A stretch of 8,633 nt of DNA from an uncultured bacterium (GTDB lineage: Bacteria > Acidobacteriota > UBA890): positions 1 through 8,633 of the forward strand of contig CALAKE010000012.1 of assembly GCA_937922775.1 (NCBI GenBank). Direction: 5' to 3'. Below are positions 1 to 7,098 of this stretch, in pieces; positions within the stretch are counted from its first letter, which is position 1; every line of letters starts with the position of its first letter. Both the position numbers and the translations under genes were made by a program. The notes beneath the pieces were generated by a model. It did no database searches. It had not been told where the DNA came from and saw nothing but the letters and a program-made list of their open reading frames with translations.

Positions 1-2053
1 GCGTGCGACCCTCAACCCGATGGATCATCGCGAGATTGAAGAGGGCGCCCGTGTGTTCCGGATTCACTTCGAGCTCCAACTGATACTCGCGGACAGCGCC
101 CGTCGCGTCGCCTCTCTCTTCCAAAACACGTGCCACCGTGAAATGCGCGCCAGGTACTGACTCGTTGATCTCCAGCGCTCTCCGCGCGTTTTCAGCCGCG
201 TCGTCATACTGCTCGATGAGGAAGCTGACGGCGCCGAGACCAGCGTACGCGGCGGCAGATTCGGGATTCAGCTCGAGCACCTTCTGGAAGGATTCGATGG
301 CACGCTGGTAGTCTGACTGTCGGCGGCTGAGGTCCCCGATGAGGAAGTAGACATGGGGGTGAGGCTCGACGAGCCCCAGTGCGCCCGTGACAGTTGATTC
401 GGCAGCATCAAGGTCGCCCATGGCCATCTGCGCCTCGGCCAGGTGAACATGGAGGTACGGGTCATCGGGCTTCAGGGGGATTGCCGTCCGGTAGAGCTCG
501 ATAGCCTCTTGGAATCGCTCCTCCAGGGTGTAGAGCTGCCCCAGGCTCTGGTAGGCGTCGAGCACGCCCGGGTCTTCGGCGAGAATCTCCTGGTACAACC
601 GTTCGGCCTCCAGGTAGTTCTCGAACTGCATGGCCTGCCGAGCATCGATCGATTTGTTGTAGATGCCGATCTTACCGCGGGGGCTCGGCAGCGATTCGTC
701 CGGGTCCGAGGGGGATATCTGGAAGCTGCCGATGTAGCCGAGACTCGCCAGCTTTTCCATCGTATCTTCGTCGACGTTCATGAACTCCGCCCGGGAAGCC
801 TCTTCACTGAAGCGCGCTACGAACTCTTCAGAATCGTCTCGGAGTTGTCCGAATATGGCCCGTTGTTCCTCGACCAGGTTGACCAGCTCCTGGGGGTCCT
901 CCGCCAGGTCGTACAACTCCGGCTCCGGCGACATGATGAGCTTGTAGCGTTCGTCCTGTATCGAGGTCAGGTCGCTCCAGCCGTAATGCAATCTCGCGTA
1001 GAAGGTCTCGGAATAGACGTACCTGGGCTCGGCAGTGAAAGCTGATTCGAGATACGGCACGAGGCTCACGCCCTGGACATGGTCGGGAGTCTCGATCCCG
1101 CACATTTCGAGCAGGGTGGGCATGATGTCCACGAGCGACACGACTTCGCCGCGCTCGATCCCGCCGAAGCTCTCGAATGGCGTCCAGAGGATCATCGGAA
1201 CGTGTGTAGCACCCTCATAGATGAAGAAGCCGTGTTGAACCTCGCCATGATCCCCGAGGCTTTCACCGTGGTCGCCGACCAGCGCGATGAACGTCTTGTC
1301 ACTCAGACCGCGATCCTCAAGATCACGTAGGAGTCGATCGATCTGGCTGTCGGTGAAGGCGATCTCACCCGCGTACAGGTCTTCGGAGTACTGGCTCCGG
1401 AAGGGTTCCGGCGGATCGTAGGGCGCATGCGGATCGTACAGGTGCACCCAGAGAAAGAACGGCCCATCTCTGTCCTGAGCGATCCAATCGAGAGTCTCAT
1501 CGACGACCTCGTCTCCACGGCGCTGGACCGCACCCATGGAGATGAACCGCTGGTCGCTGACGTCGAATTCGTCGAAGTAGGTGTCGAATCCCTGGTTCAA
1601 TCCCCAGCGCGAGTCGAGAACATAGGCGGCGACAAACGCGGCGGTGTCGTAGCCCTGATCGCCGAGGATCTCCGCCATGGTCATCAGCTCGTCCGGCACG
1701 ACGTAGCCACCGTTGTCCCGCACACCGTGATAGAGGGGATAGGTGCCGGAGAAGATCGAGGTATGTGCCGGCAATGTTAGCGGCGTCGTCGAGTACGCCC
1801 GGCGGAAGGTAACTCCCTGACTCGCCAGCTCGTCAATCGCCGGAGTGTCGACGTTACTCGCTCCATAGGCCCCAATGTGATCGGCGCGAACGGTGTCGAT
1901 CGTGATGACCAGGACGTTGAACGGTTCCTCCTGACGTAGCTCCGCGAAATCCAGCGACGAATCTCCGCCGCGAAGGAGAAACAGCGTCAGCACGCCTGCT
2001 GCCGTCGCGATCAGTACGGCGGCACCCACGAGATGTCGAGCCCTGAGCTTCAT
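1..2053 (-). CDS. Membrane-anchored sulfatase-like hydrolase/transferase with C-terminal TPRs (3' end missing)
   Basis: I read 684 residues without a stop, and the gene continues past the left edge. Residues about 8-27 are a hydrophobic segment with no lipobox cysteine, so the protein is probably anchored by its N-terminus with the catalytic domain outside. The alkaline phosphatase/sulfatase fold spans about 45-400. It shows VITIDTVRADHIGAYG (metal Asp53), STTPLTLPAHTSIFSGTYP (88-106), HGVRDNG (109-115), LYDPHAPY (205-212) and the metal-binding VGDHGESLGDHGE (259-271). A linker with LASLGYIG (435-442) leads into six TPR units and the start of a seventh (about 467-684). The nucleophile position holds Thr93, not the Cys/Ser needed for formylglycine, and the usual following Arg is His97. 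It may therefore be a phosphohydrolase or phosphotransferase and not a true sulfatase. The ATG at 2053 lacks a clear Shine-Dalgarno sequence but is the only start that keeps the anchor. The family call is firm; the substrate is unknown. Confidence 0.9.
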   Translation of the reverse strand, partial: MKLRARHLVGAAVLIATAAGVLTLFLLRGGDSSLDFAELRQEEPFNVLVITIDTVRADHIGAYGASNVDTPAIDELASQGVTFRRAYSTTPLTLPAHTSIFSGTYPLYHGVRDNGGYVVPDELMTMAEILGDQGYDTAAFVAAYVLDSRWGLNQGFDTYFDEFDVSDQRFISMGAVQRRGDEVVDETLDWIAQDRDGPFFLWVHLYDPHAPYDPPEPFRSQYSEDLYAGEIAFTDSQIDRLLRDLEDRGLSDKTFIALVGDHGESLGDHGEVQHGFFIYEGATHVPMILWTPFESFGGIERGEVVSLVDIMPTLLEMCGIETPDHVQGVSLVPYLESAFTAEPRYVYSETFYARLHYGWSDLTSIQDERYKLIMSPEPELYDLAEDPQELVNLVEEQRAIFGQLRDDSEEFVARFSEEASRAEFMNVDEDTMEKLASLGYIGSFQISPSDPDESLPSPRGKIGIYNKSIDARQAMQFENYLEAERLYQEILAEDPGVLDAYQSLGQLYTLEERFQEAIELYRTAIPLKPDDPYLHVHLAEAQMAMGDLDAAESTVTGALGLVEPHPHVYFLIGDLSRRQSDYQRAIESFQKVLELNPESAAAYAGLGAVSFLIEQYDDAAENARRALEINESVPGAHFTVARVLEERGDATGAVREYQLELEVNPEHTGALFNLAMIHRVEGRT

Positions 2054-2120
2054 GGCGTCTATGATACTTATATCCGGTACCTGGGGGCATGAGCCCCTGA
2101 GCGAGATCCGAGCTTAGCGC
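2054..2120. promoter_or_regulatory. Divergent intergenic region between sulfatase-like/TPR and propeller genes
   Basis: These 67 bases separate two divergently transcribed starts, so promoters for both genes should lie here or just inside the coding ends. An AT-rich patch at about 2058-2075 contains TATGAT on the plus strand (2060-2065). On the minus strand it contains TATCAT (2061-2066) and TATAAG (2067-2072), all possible -10 elements. I found no matching -35 box at normal spacing, and neither start has a strong Shine-Dalgarno sequence. The assignment rests on gene orientation and base composition. Confidence 0.4.
2084..2097. repeat. Short inverted repeat in the divergent spacer
   Basis: GGGGC (2084-2088) and GCCCC (2093-2097) are perfect 5-base arms around the loop ATGA. 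Wobble pairs could extend the stem by one or two positions. It sits 23 bases before the propeller start and 30 bases from the sulfatase-like start. It could be an operator half-site pair or a leader hairpin. There is no T-run after it on either strand, so it is not an intrinsic terminator. Arms this short can arise by chance in GC-rich DNA. Confidence 0.3.
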
Positions 2121-3890
2121 ATGACACGAGCTTGCCAGAATCATCGAACTGGTTTCGCAGCCCTGGCAGCGGCACTGTGGATCGTTCTGGCGGGAGCTTC
2201 CAGCGCGACTGCACAACTCCCGCGCTTGGTCGACGTCCGACCAGAGTCGGGAATCGACTTCGAACACCAATACGGTGACGGGGAAGCACTGTACATCTCG
2301 GAGTCGGGTGGGTCGGGGGGCGCCTGGTTCGACTTCGACATCGATGGCGCGCTCGATCTCCTGCTGATCAACGCGTTCCCCGATTTCTCTGAGGATCCCC
2401 ACGGTGCTCCGGCCGCGGCGGCAGCGGCGGGCCACTATGACTGGGGCGGCCATCTTTTGCTCCGTGCCTCGAGCAATCGGTACACGCCAGTGGAGAAAGC
2501 CGGCGGCATGGATGACCTCGTCTGGGGAAGCGGTGCAGCCGTGGCCGACGTGGACAACGACGGCTTCCCCGATGTCTTCATCTCTGCTATCGGGCCGGAT
2601 TGGTTCTACCGCAATAACGGTGACGGGACGTTCAGCAAACAGCCCTCAGGATTGGAGAGCGATACCTGGAGCACGACCGCGACCTTCAATGATTGGGACG
2701 GGGATGGTTTCCTAGATCTCTACGTCACGAAGTACGTCGATTTCTACGCGGAGCATATTCCTGTGCCGGGTGACGGCAGTTGCTTCTACCGAGGCATCGA
2801 GGTCTTCTGCGGACCGGAAGGACTGGTGGGAGAACGGGACGTCTTCTACAGAAACCATGGCGATGGTTCCTTCTCCCCATGGTTACAGGAGGTTGTCGAT
2901 CCTGAAGAGACCTACGGGTTTGCGGCCATATCCGTCGACTGCGACAACGATCAACGCCAAGAGGTCTATGTCGCGAACGATTCGAACATCAATCTCCTGT
3001 ACCGGTGGGCGGATCAAAATGAGGCTGAGGATTGGGCACTCTTCGGCGGCGCGGGCTACAGCGTGGACGGGCGCGAGCAGGCCGGGATGGGCGCGACTGC
3101 CGCGGACGTCGACGGCGATGGGCTAACCGACATATTCGTTACCAATTTCCAGAACGACTACAACACTCTCTACCGCAATCGCGGCCACTGTACCTTTACC
3201 GACGAAGCAACCAGCTACGGCTTGGCGGCGGGCAGCTTTCCGTTCATGGGATGGGCGCCGATGTTCTTCGATGTGGACGGTGACGGCGACCAAGATCTGT
3301 ATATCGCCAACGGCCACATCCACCCACAGATGGAGTACGCTGGGCTCGAGACGTTCGACCAGCGAAATCTGCTGTACATCAATCAGCTCGAGACGGGAGC
3401 CCCGGGGTTCGTAGAGGTCGGCGAGGATGCGGGAGCGGGGATGTCGATCATCAGCCCGTCACGAGCGGTTATGAGGGGCGACTACGATAACGACGGGGAT
3501 GCTGATCTGCTGGACACAACGATCAACGATCAGCCCATCTTGCTGCGCAACGAAGGGCCGATCCAAAATCCGGCCTTGCTGCTCACGCTCGTGGGACGTG
3601 ATTCGAGCCGCTCGCCATATGGTGCCCGTGTCGTGGTCACTTCCGGCGGTATGGTTCAGCATGTCGAACTGCGAGACAGTGATGGCTACGCTGTGAGCAA
3701 CGACCCTCGCGTCCTCACGCACCTGCCGGGGGGTATCGCCGATCGGGTAGAGATCACCTGGCCGAGCGGAAGAGTGAGTACGCTCAGCGACGTCGAGCCC
3801 GCCTGGCTAGTGATTGATGAAATCAGAGGCGAGATCGCTCGAACTGCGTTGGTGAGCACCGTCGAGGCGGAAGACAACGATGAAAGATAG
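2121..3890 (+). CDS. Secreted CRTAC1-like FG-GAP/VCBS propeller protein with ASPIC/UnbV domain
   Basis: The 589-residue product starts with a good signal peptide: hydrophobic core about 12-26 and probable cleavage after SSATA (residue 31, before QLP). This supports the ATG at 2121 despite a poor Shine-Dalgarno sequence. Seven calcium-type D-x-D-x-D-G sites begin at Asp71, 143, 191, 273, 329, 384 and 454, as expected for a seven-bladed integrin-like beta-propeller. The fourth (DCDNDQRQE) has lost its glycine. Family signatures include CFYRGIEVFCGPEGL (221-235, a likely Cys221-Cys230 disulfide), YVANDSNINLLYR and MGWAPMFFDVDGDGDQDLYIANGHIHP-like spacing around 376-401. The C-terminal ASPIC/UnbV domain (about 484-567) shows YGARVVVTSGG and VEITWPSGRVSTL. 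Members are extracellular or periplasmic, and the bacterial function is poorly known; binding to protein or glycan is inferred. The next gene overlaps its end, implying one transcript. Confidence 0.93.
   Translation: MTRACQNHRTGFAALAAALWIVLAGASSATAQLPRLVDVRPESGIDFEHQYGDGEALYISESGGSGGAWFDFDIDGALDLLLINAFPDFSEDPHGAPAAAAAAGHYDWGGHLLLRASSNRYTPVEKAGGMDDLVWGSGAAVADVDNDGFPDVFISAIGPDWFYRNNGDGTFSKQPSGLESDTWSTTATFNDWDGDGFLDLYVTKYVDFYAEHIPVPGDGSCFYRGIEVFCGPEGLVGERDVFYRNHGDGSFSPWLQEVVDPEETYGFAAISVDCDNDQRQEVYVANDSNINLLYRWADQNEAEDWALFGGAGYSVDGREQAGMGATAADVDGDGLTDIFVTNFQNDYNTLYRNRGHCTFTDEATSYGLAAGSFPFMGWAPMFFDVDGDGDQDLYIANGHIHPQMEYAGLETFDQRNLLYINQLETGAPGFVEVGEDAGAGMSIISPSRAVMRGDYDNDGDADLLDTTINDQPILLRNEGPIQNPALLLTLVGRDSSRSPYGARVVVTSGGMVQHVELRDSDGYAVSNDPRVLTHLPGGIADRVEITWPSGRVSTLSDVEPAWLVIDEIRGEIARTALVSTVEAEDNDER
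3869..3873 (+). promoter_or_regulatory. Ribosome binding site inside the upstream gene, fixing the TPR start
   Basis: GGAAG lies 6 bases before the ATG at 3880, within the last codons of the propeller gene. It favours 3880 over the in-frame ATG at 3898, which lacks a comparable site, and fits translational coupling across the 11-base overlap. Confidence 0.5.
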
Positions 3891-5445
3891 TGCACGTATG
3901 AGGAGTGGCGATCCTCCTGCGCTGACCACCGGCTGCCATCTCGCTAGCCTCGTCTTATTCCTCCTCCTCGTGCTCACTGTAGGAGGGGTCGGCGCTCGTG
4001 GTGCGAACAATGCCCCTGGGCAGCAAGGGTCACCGAGTCTTCAGCGCGGGATCGAGTTGCTCCGGGGGAACAACATCGACGCTGCGATCGTCGAACTCGA
4101 GGCGGCGGTTGAGGAACAGCCTGCTAATCCCGCCGCACAGTACTTCCTCGGCCGGGCCCTCATGCTCGCCGGAAGGAACATAGAAGCCCTGCAGCACCTG
4201 GACACCGCGCTGCCGAATGCGGCCGATAAAGGTACGGTGCAACTGGTCAGAGGCCAGGCTTTGCTTGCTTTGGATCGCTTGTCGGAGGCGGAGGCGGCGC
4301 TCGACGATGCGGCCGAGGCGCGCCCCGGCTACCCACCGATCGCCTACTATCGCGCTGAGATCTGCTACCTGGCGGGCAAGCCAGAGGAGGCCATCTCGAG
4401 GTTCGCCGTCGCTGCATCGATCTCGCCCCGCTGGACGGCCCCGGCGATGCGGGCCGGCGAGATCGCGGTGGAGCTACAGGATGCCCCCAGGGCGGCAGAA
4501 TTCTATCGCGCCGTGACAGAGATTGCGCCGGATGAGCCGGTCTTCTGGATCCGCTATGGCGATGCACTGAATGCCGTTCCCGATTTCGAGGCCGCCGTGG
4601 AAGCCTATCGCCAGGCGATTGCTGTCGATCCCGACTTTCCTCCGGCGCACCTGGCCCTCGGGTACCTCTACTTCAACGAGCAACAGTTCGAGCCGGCCGG
4701 GGAGATTCTGGAAGGATTCCTGGAACGCTGGCCGAATACCGCGCAAGCACAGGTCCCGCTGGCGGAAATCCGAATGATCAACGGTGAACACGAGGCAGCC
4801 TTGGCGTTGGTGGAATCGGCATTCGAAGCGGTTGAAGCTGCGGCACGAACCTCGGCGGAAGCGGCGGGCGATCCCCGAGGGCCTCTGGCAGTGGGAATTC
4901 GGGAGCTCCAGGCCCAGATCCTCATGAACCTGGACCGCCTCGACGAGGCCGAGCAGGTGGCTCGCATCCTGCTCGAGCTCGATAGCCGGAATCTCGACGC
5001 GATGTTCGTCCTCGGCAGCGTCCTGGCGCGGCAAGGTGATGTGGAGGGAAGAGAGCACTTGGCCAGATTCAAGACACTCTCCGACTCACGAGAGGCACTG
5101 GAAACCGGCCTGCAGCAGTTCATGGAAGCCCACGATCCCGAGCGGGCTAGTCAGGAATTCGCGCGATCCTTCGAGCTCGACCCCGATAGTCCCGAGGCGT
5201 TGCAGTGGCTCGGGGCGGCACAGGTCGCCATGGAAGAATACGAGGAGGCGGTCGTTACCTTGTCGAGGGCGCGCCAGGCCGGGGCCGGAGGGATCGATTG
5301 GCTCCGCGAGTGGGTGCTAGCACTGCACGGCGCCGGCCGCACGGACGAGGCCGAGGTCGCTTGGCAGGAGGCAAGGCAACGCGACCTGAAGCTGGGGCCC
5401 AGAGTTTGGGCGGTGCTGAAAGAGACCAGTGGTGTGTGCATGTAG
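3880..5445 (+). CDS. Exported TPR-repeat protein, coupled to the propeller gene
   Basis: The 521-residue product has one hydrophobic segment (about 21-38, LASLVLFLLLVLTVGGVG) after a basic N-terminus. It acts as a signal peptide, perhaps cut near GARG-A (41), or as a membrane anchor. From about 51 to 503 the chain is almost all 34-residue TPR units, roughly 12-13. They show the usual small residue, Gly/Ala, Tyr/Phe and Pro pattern, for example DFPPAHLALGYLYFNEQQFEPAGEILEGF (split here as one unit at about 252-280). An Ala/Glu-rich insert (about 310-335) and HLARFKTLSDSREALE (393-408) interrupt the series. No catalytic domain is visible, so it should be a protein-binding scaffold outside the cytoplasm. 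Its start overlaps the propeller gene by 11 bases; partnership with that protein is an inference. The C-terminus ends in GVCM. The TPR call is firm, the partner is unknown. Confidence 0.9.
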   Translation: MKDSARMRSGDPPALTTGCHLASLVLFLLLVLTVGGVGARGANNAPGQQGSPSLQRGIELLRGNNIDAAIVELEAAVEEQPANPAAQYFLGRALMLAGRNIEALQHLDTALPNAADKGTVQLVRGQALLALDRLSEAEAALDDAAEARPGYPPIAYYRAEICYLAGKPEEAISRFAVAASISPRWTAPAMRAGEIAVELQDAPRAAEFYRAVTEIAPDEPVFWIRYGDALNAVPDFEAAVEAYRQAIAVDPDFPPAHLALGYLYFNEQQFEPAGEILEGFLERWPNTAQAQVPLAEIRMINGEHEAALALVESAFEAVEAAARTSAEAAGDPRGPLAVGIRELQAQILMNLDRLDEAEQVARILLELDSRNLDAMFVLGSVLARQGDVEGREHLARFKTLSDSREALETGLQQFMEAHDPERASQEFARSFELDPDSPEALQWLGAAQVAMEEYEEAVVTLSRARQAGAGGIDWLREWVLALHGAGRTDEAEVAWQEARQRDLKLGPRVWAVLKETSGVCM

Positions 5446-5453
5446 CGAGCCGG

Positions 5454-6884
5454 CTAGCGCTTCTCCATGATACGCCGATACTCGGCCATCGCCTCAGCCT
5501 CCAGCTCAGCGAGGCCGAGTCTTCCGTACGCCGTCGCTAGATTCAGATGGTTGGCGGGGCTTTCTCGATCCAGGCGCACGGCAGCGCGGTAGGCCTCCAC
5601 CGCTGCGTCGGCATCATCCAAGGCCATGAGCAAGTTGCCTAGCGCCGAGTAGCCCTCTTCGAACAACGGACTCATCTCCAGCACCTTCTCGAGGCTTGTC
5701 CGTGCTTCCTCGAGCCGCCCCAGCCTCTGCAGCAGGATCCCCCGATAGTACAAAGCGTCCCATCGGTCCGGGCGTTCGAGAAGGAGAGCCTCGACGTCAG
5801 CGAGCCCCGTCTCCAACTCCCCGGCGGTCAAAGATCCGCGAACCGACAGAATGCGGACGTCCGGATCATCCGGCACGACTTCCATGAGCTCACTCATCGC
5901 TGCCCGATAAGCCGCGATGTCGTTGCGACCGAGCGCCTTGCTTGCGTCGCTCTTCAGAATCCCCAGGCGTTTCTCCGCGAACTCGGCATCTTCATCCGCT
6001 CGCTGGAGCTCCTGGAACCGCAATTGGCTCTCACGCGCCCTGTCACGGTCACCCAAGCGAGCGTAAAGCTGCGCGAGCCGGTAGTGGGCATCCGACATCT
6101 GGGGACTCAACTCGACAGCGCGTTCCAGCTCAGGCAGGGCGCGTTCCAGCTCGCCCACCGACATCAGGACGCGACCCAACATGTAGTGCGCCGTCGGGTT
6201 GGAGTCGTCGAGGACGACCGCCCGGGTCAGGTGGTCTACAGCTCTCTCCTGGTTCTGCAGATGATCCGACAGGGCCATGCCGATTCCGAAGTGGGCTCTC
6301 GCGTTCTCAGGATCTAGCTGCAGGACTCTGTCGAGCGTCGCGATCGCGCCGTCATGGTCTTCGTTGAGATACTGCTCAATGCCCAAGACGTTGAGAGTCT
6401 CGGTATCCTCGCCTCGCAGGTCGATGAACCGCTGAAGGAACTCGACGGCGGCGGCGTGACGCTCCAGCTCGATGCTCACAGCAGCGGCTTTGCGGTAGGC
6501 GAGCGCGTATTCCGGTGCAGCCTCGATGGCCTCTCTGTAGTAGCGGTCCGCTTGCGCCAGATTGTGAGTCTCAGTCTGTACGTCCCCGAGGGCGACAAGG
6601 ACCTGAGCGTTGCCGGGGCTCAGCTCGAGACCCCGGAGATACTCGTTGGCGGCGGCGGCCAGGTTTCCCTTCTCATGCCATGCATGGCCCAGCCAGAGCG
6701 CCACGAACCAGGAGCCTTCGTACTCTGCTGACAGGCGTTGAAGCTCCGCGAGGGCCTCATCGACTCGCCCCTCGACGAGAGCCGTCCTCGCCTCTCGCAG
6801 GGCACCCTCCGGAAGCTGACCCCATGGCGGCATCATCCCGACGAGGGCCCAGCAGAGGATCGCCGCCGCTACCGCACGTAACAT
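5454..6884 (-). CDS. Exported TPR-repeat protein, convergent with the preceding TPR gene
   Basis: The 476-residue product opens with a hydrophobic signal-like stretch (MLRAVAAAILCWALVGMM), followed by PPWGQLPEG; Cys11 is not in a good lipobox. About eight TPR units fill residues 24-292. Next comes a charged spacer with QLRFQELQRADEDAEFAEKR (287-306), then about four more units (341-474), ending MAEYRRIMEKR. Only TPR sequence is seen, so the role is protein binding in the envelope. Spacer and layout resemble the neighbouring plus-strand TPR protein (HLARFKTL at 393-400), so the two may be paralogues. The gene ends 8 bases from that gene's stop, tail to tail. A weak GGAG lies about 13 bases before the ATG at 6884. 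A tandem LERA heptad duplication (ELERALPELERAV, 245-257) is visible as a 14-base direct repeat in the DNA. The function beyond scaffolding is not recognisable. Confidence 0.88.
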   Translation of the reverse strand: MLRAVAAAILCWALVGMMPPWGQLPEGALREARTALVEGRVDEALAELQRLSAEYEGSWFVALWLGHAWHEKGNLAAAANEYLRGLELSPGNAQVLVALGDVQTETHNLAQADRYYREAIEAAPEYALAYRKAAAVSIELERHAAAVEFLQRFIDLRGEDTETLNVLGIEQYLNEDHDGAIATLDRVLQLDPENARAHFGIGMALSDHLQNQERAVDHLTRAVVLDDSNPTAHYMLGRVLMSVGELERALPELERAVELSPQMSDAHYRLAQLYARLGDRDRARESQLRFQELQRADEDAEFAEKRLGILKSDASKALGRNDIAAYRAAMSELMEVVPDDPDVRILSVRGSLTAGELETGLADVEALLLERPDRWDALYYRGILLQRLGRLEEARTSLEKVLEMSPLFEEGYSALGNLLMALDDADAAVEAYRAAVRLDRESPANHLNLATAYGRLGLAELEAEAMAEYRRIMEKR

Positions 6885-6904
6885 CTACCGTATCTATCTC
6901 CGGT

Positions 6905-6927
6905 CTTGCCGCTCGCCCAGCGGCAGG
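6905..6927. repeat. Stem-loop upstream of the minus-strand TPR gene
   Basis: TGCCGCT (6907-6913) and AGCGGCA (6919-6925) are perfect 7-base arms around a 5-base loop. One wobble and one G-C pair extend the stem to 9 positions. On the minus strand it lies just before the weak GGAG site (6899-6902) of the TPR gene, so it could influence ribosome access. There is no T-run on either side, so it is not a standard terminator. Confidence 0.4.
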
Positions 6928-7018
6928 GCCCGCTATGTCTATGTTCGGATGTCAGGCACGCTTCTTAAAAGGATCCTGCACGAGATTGATCCCAGACAAC
7001 CCGACAGTTGGAGATTCG

Positions 7019-7037
7019 ATTGTATACAGTATACGAT
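7019..7037. promoter_or_regulatory. Near-perfect 19-base palindrome, candidate operator
   Basis: ATTGTATAC, one central A, then GTATACGAT. The two 9-base arms match at 8 of 9 positions and share the core GTATAC. It is AT-rich in GC-rich surroundings, 103 bases before the micro-ORF, and overlaps a possible -10 element (TATACG, 7030-7035). This geometry suits a dimeric repressor. No regulator gene is in the window. Confidence 0.45.
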
Positions 7038-7048
7038 TCCAGAAATCG

Positions 7049-7093
7049 TTCGTTTCCCTGGTTCAGGCATCCTTCGCATGCCCCGGAAACGAA
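7049..7093 (+). promoter_or_regulatory. Long imperfect stem-loop in the micro-ORF leader
   Basis: TTCGTTTCC (7049-7057) and GGAAACGAA (7085-7093) are perfect 9-base arms. Inside them GGCAT (7066-7070) pairs with ATGCC (7078-7082) around a 7-base loop, with an asymmetric internal loop between the two helices. It sits between the candidate operator and the micro-ORF start. It may be a leader RNA structure or a second protein-binding site. TTT (7094-7096) follows the stem, too short for a convincing terminator. No known riboswitch class is recognised. Confidence 0.4.
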
Positions 7094-7098
7094 TTTAC

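Noticed and set aside
443..1045. A 200-codon open frame on the plus strand
   Set aside because: It is antisense to the TPR and linker part of the sulfatase-like protein, which reads through without a stop and with clear family motifs.
1854..2453. A 199-codon minus-strand frame crossing the divergent spacer
   Set aside because: It overlaps the starts of two well-supported genes and its sequence is rich in Arg and Ser in the manner of a GC-rich shadow frame.
4474..5058. A 194-codon open frame on the minus strand
   Set aside because: It is antisense to the plus-strand TPR gene and has no start signal or protein-like pattern of its own.
5448..5455. Palindrome AGCCGGCT between convergent genes as a terminator
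   Set aside because: It is only 8 bases, has no loop and no T-run on either strand.
6118..6152. 14-base direct repeat GCGCGTTCCAGCTC, twice
   Set aside because: It encodes the repeated ELERA in a TPR helix and is explained by the protein repeat; it is not a mobile or regulatory element.
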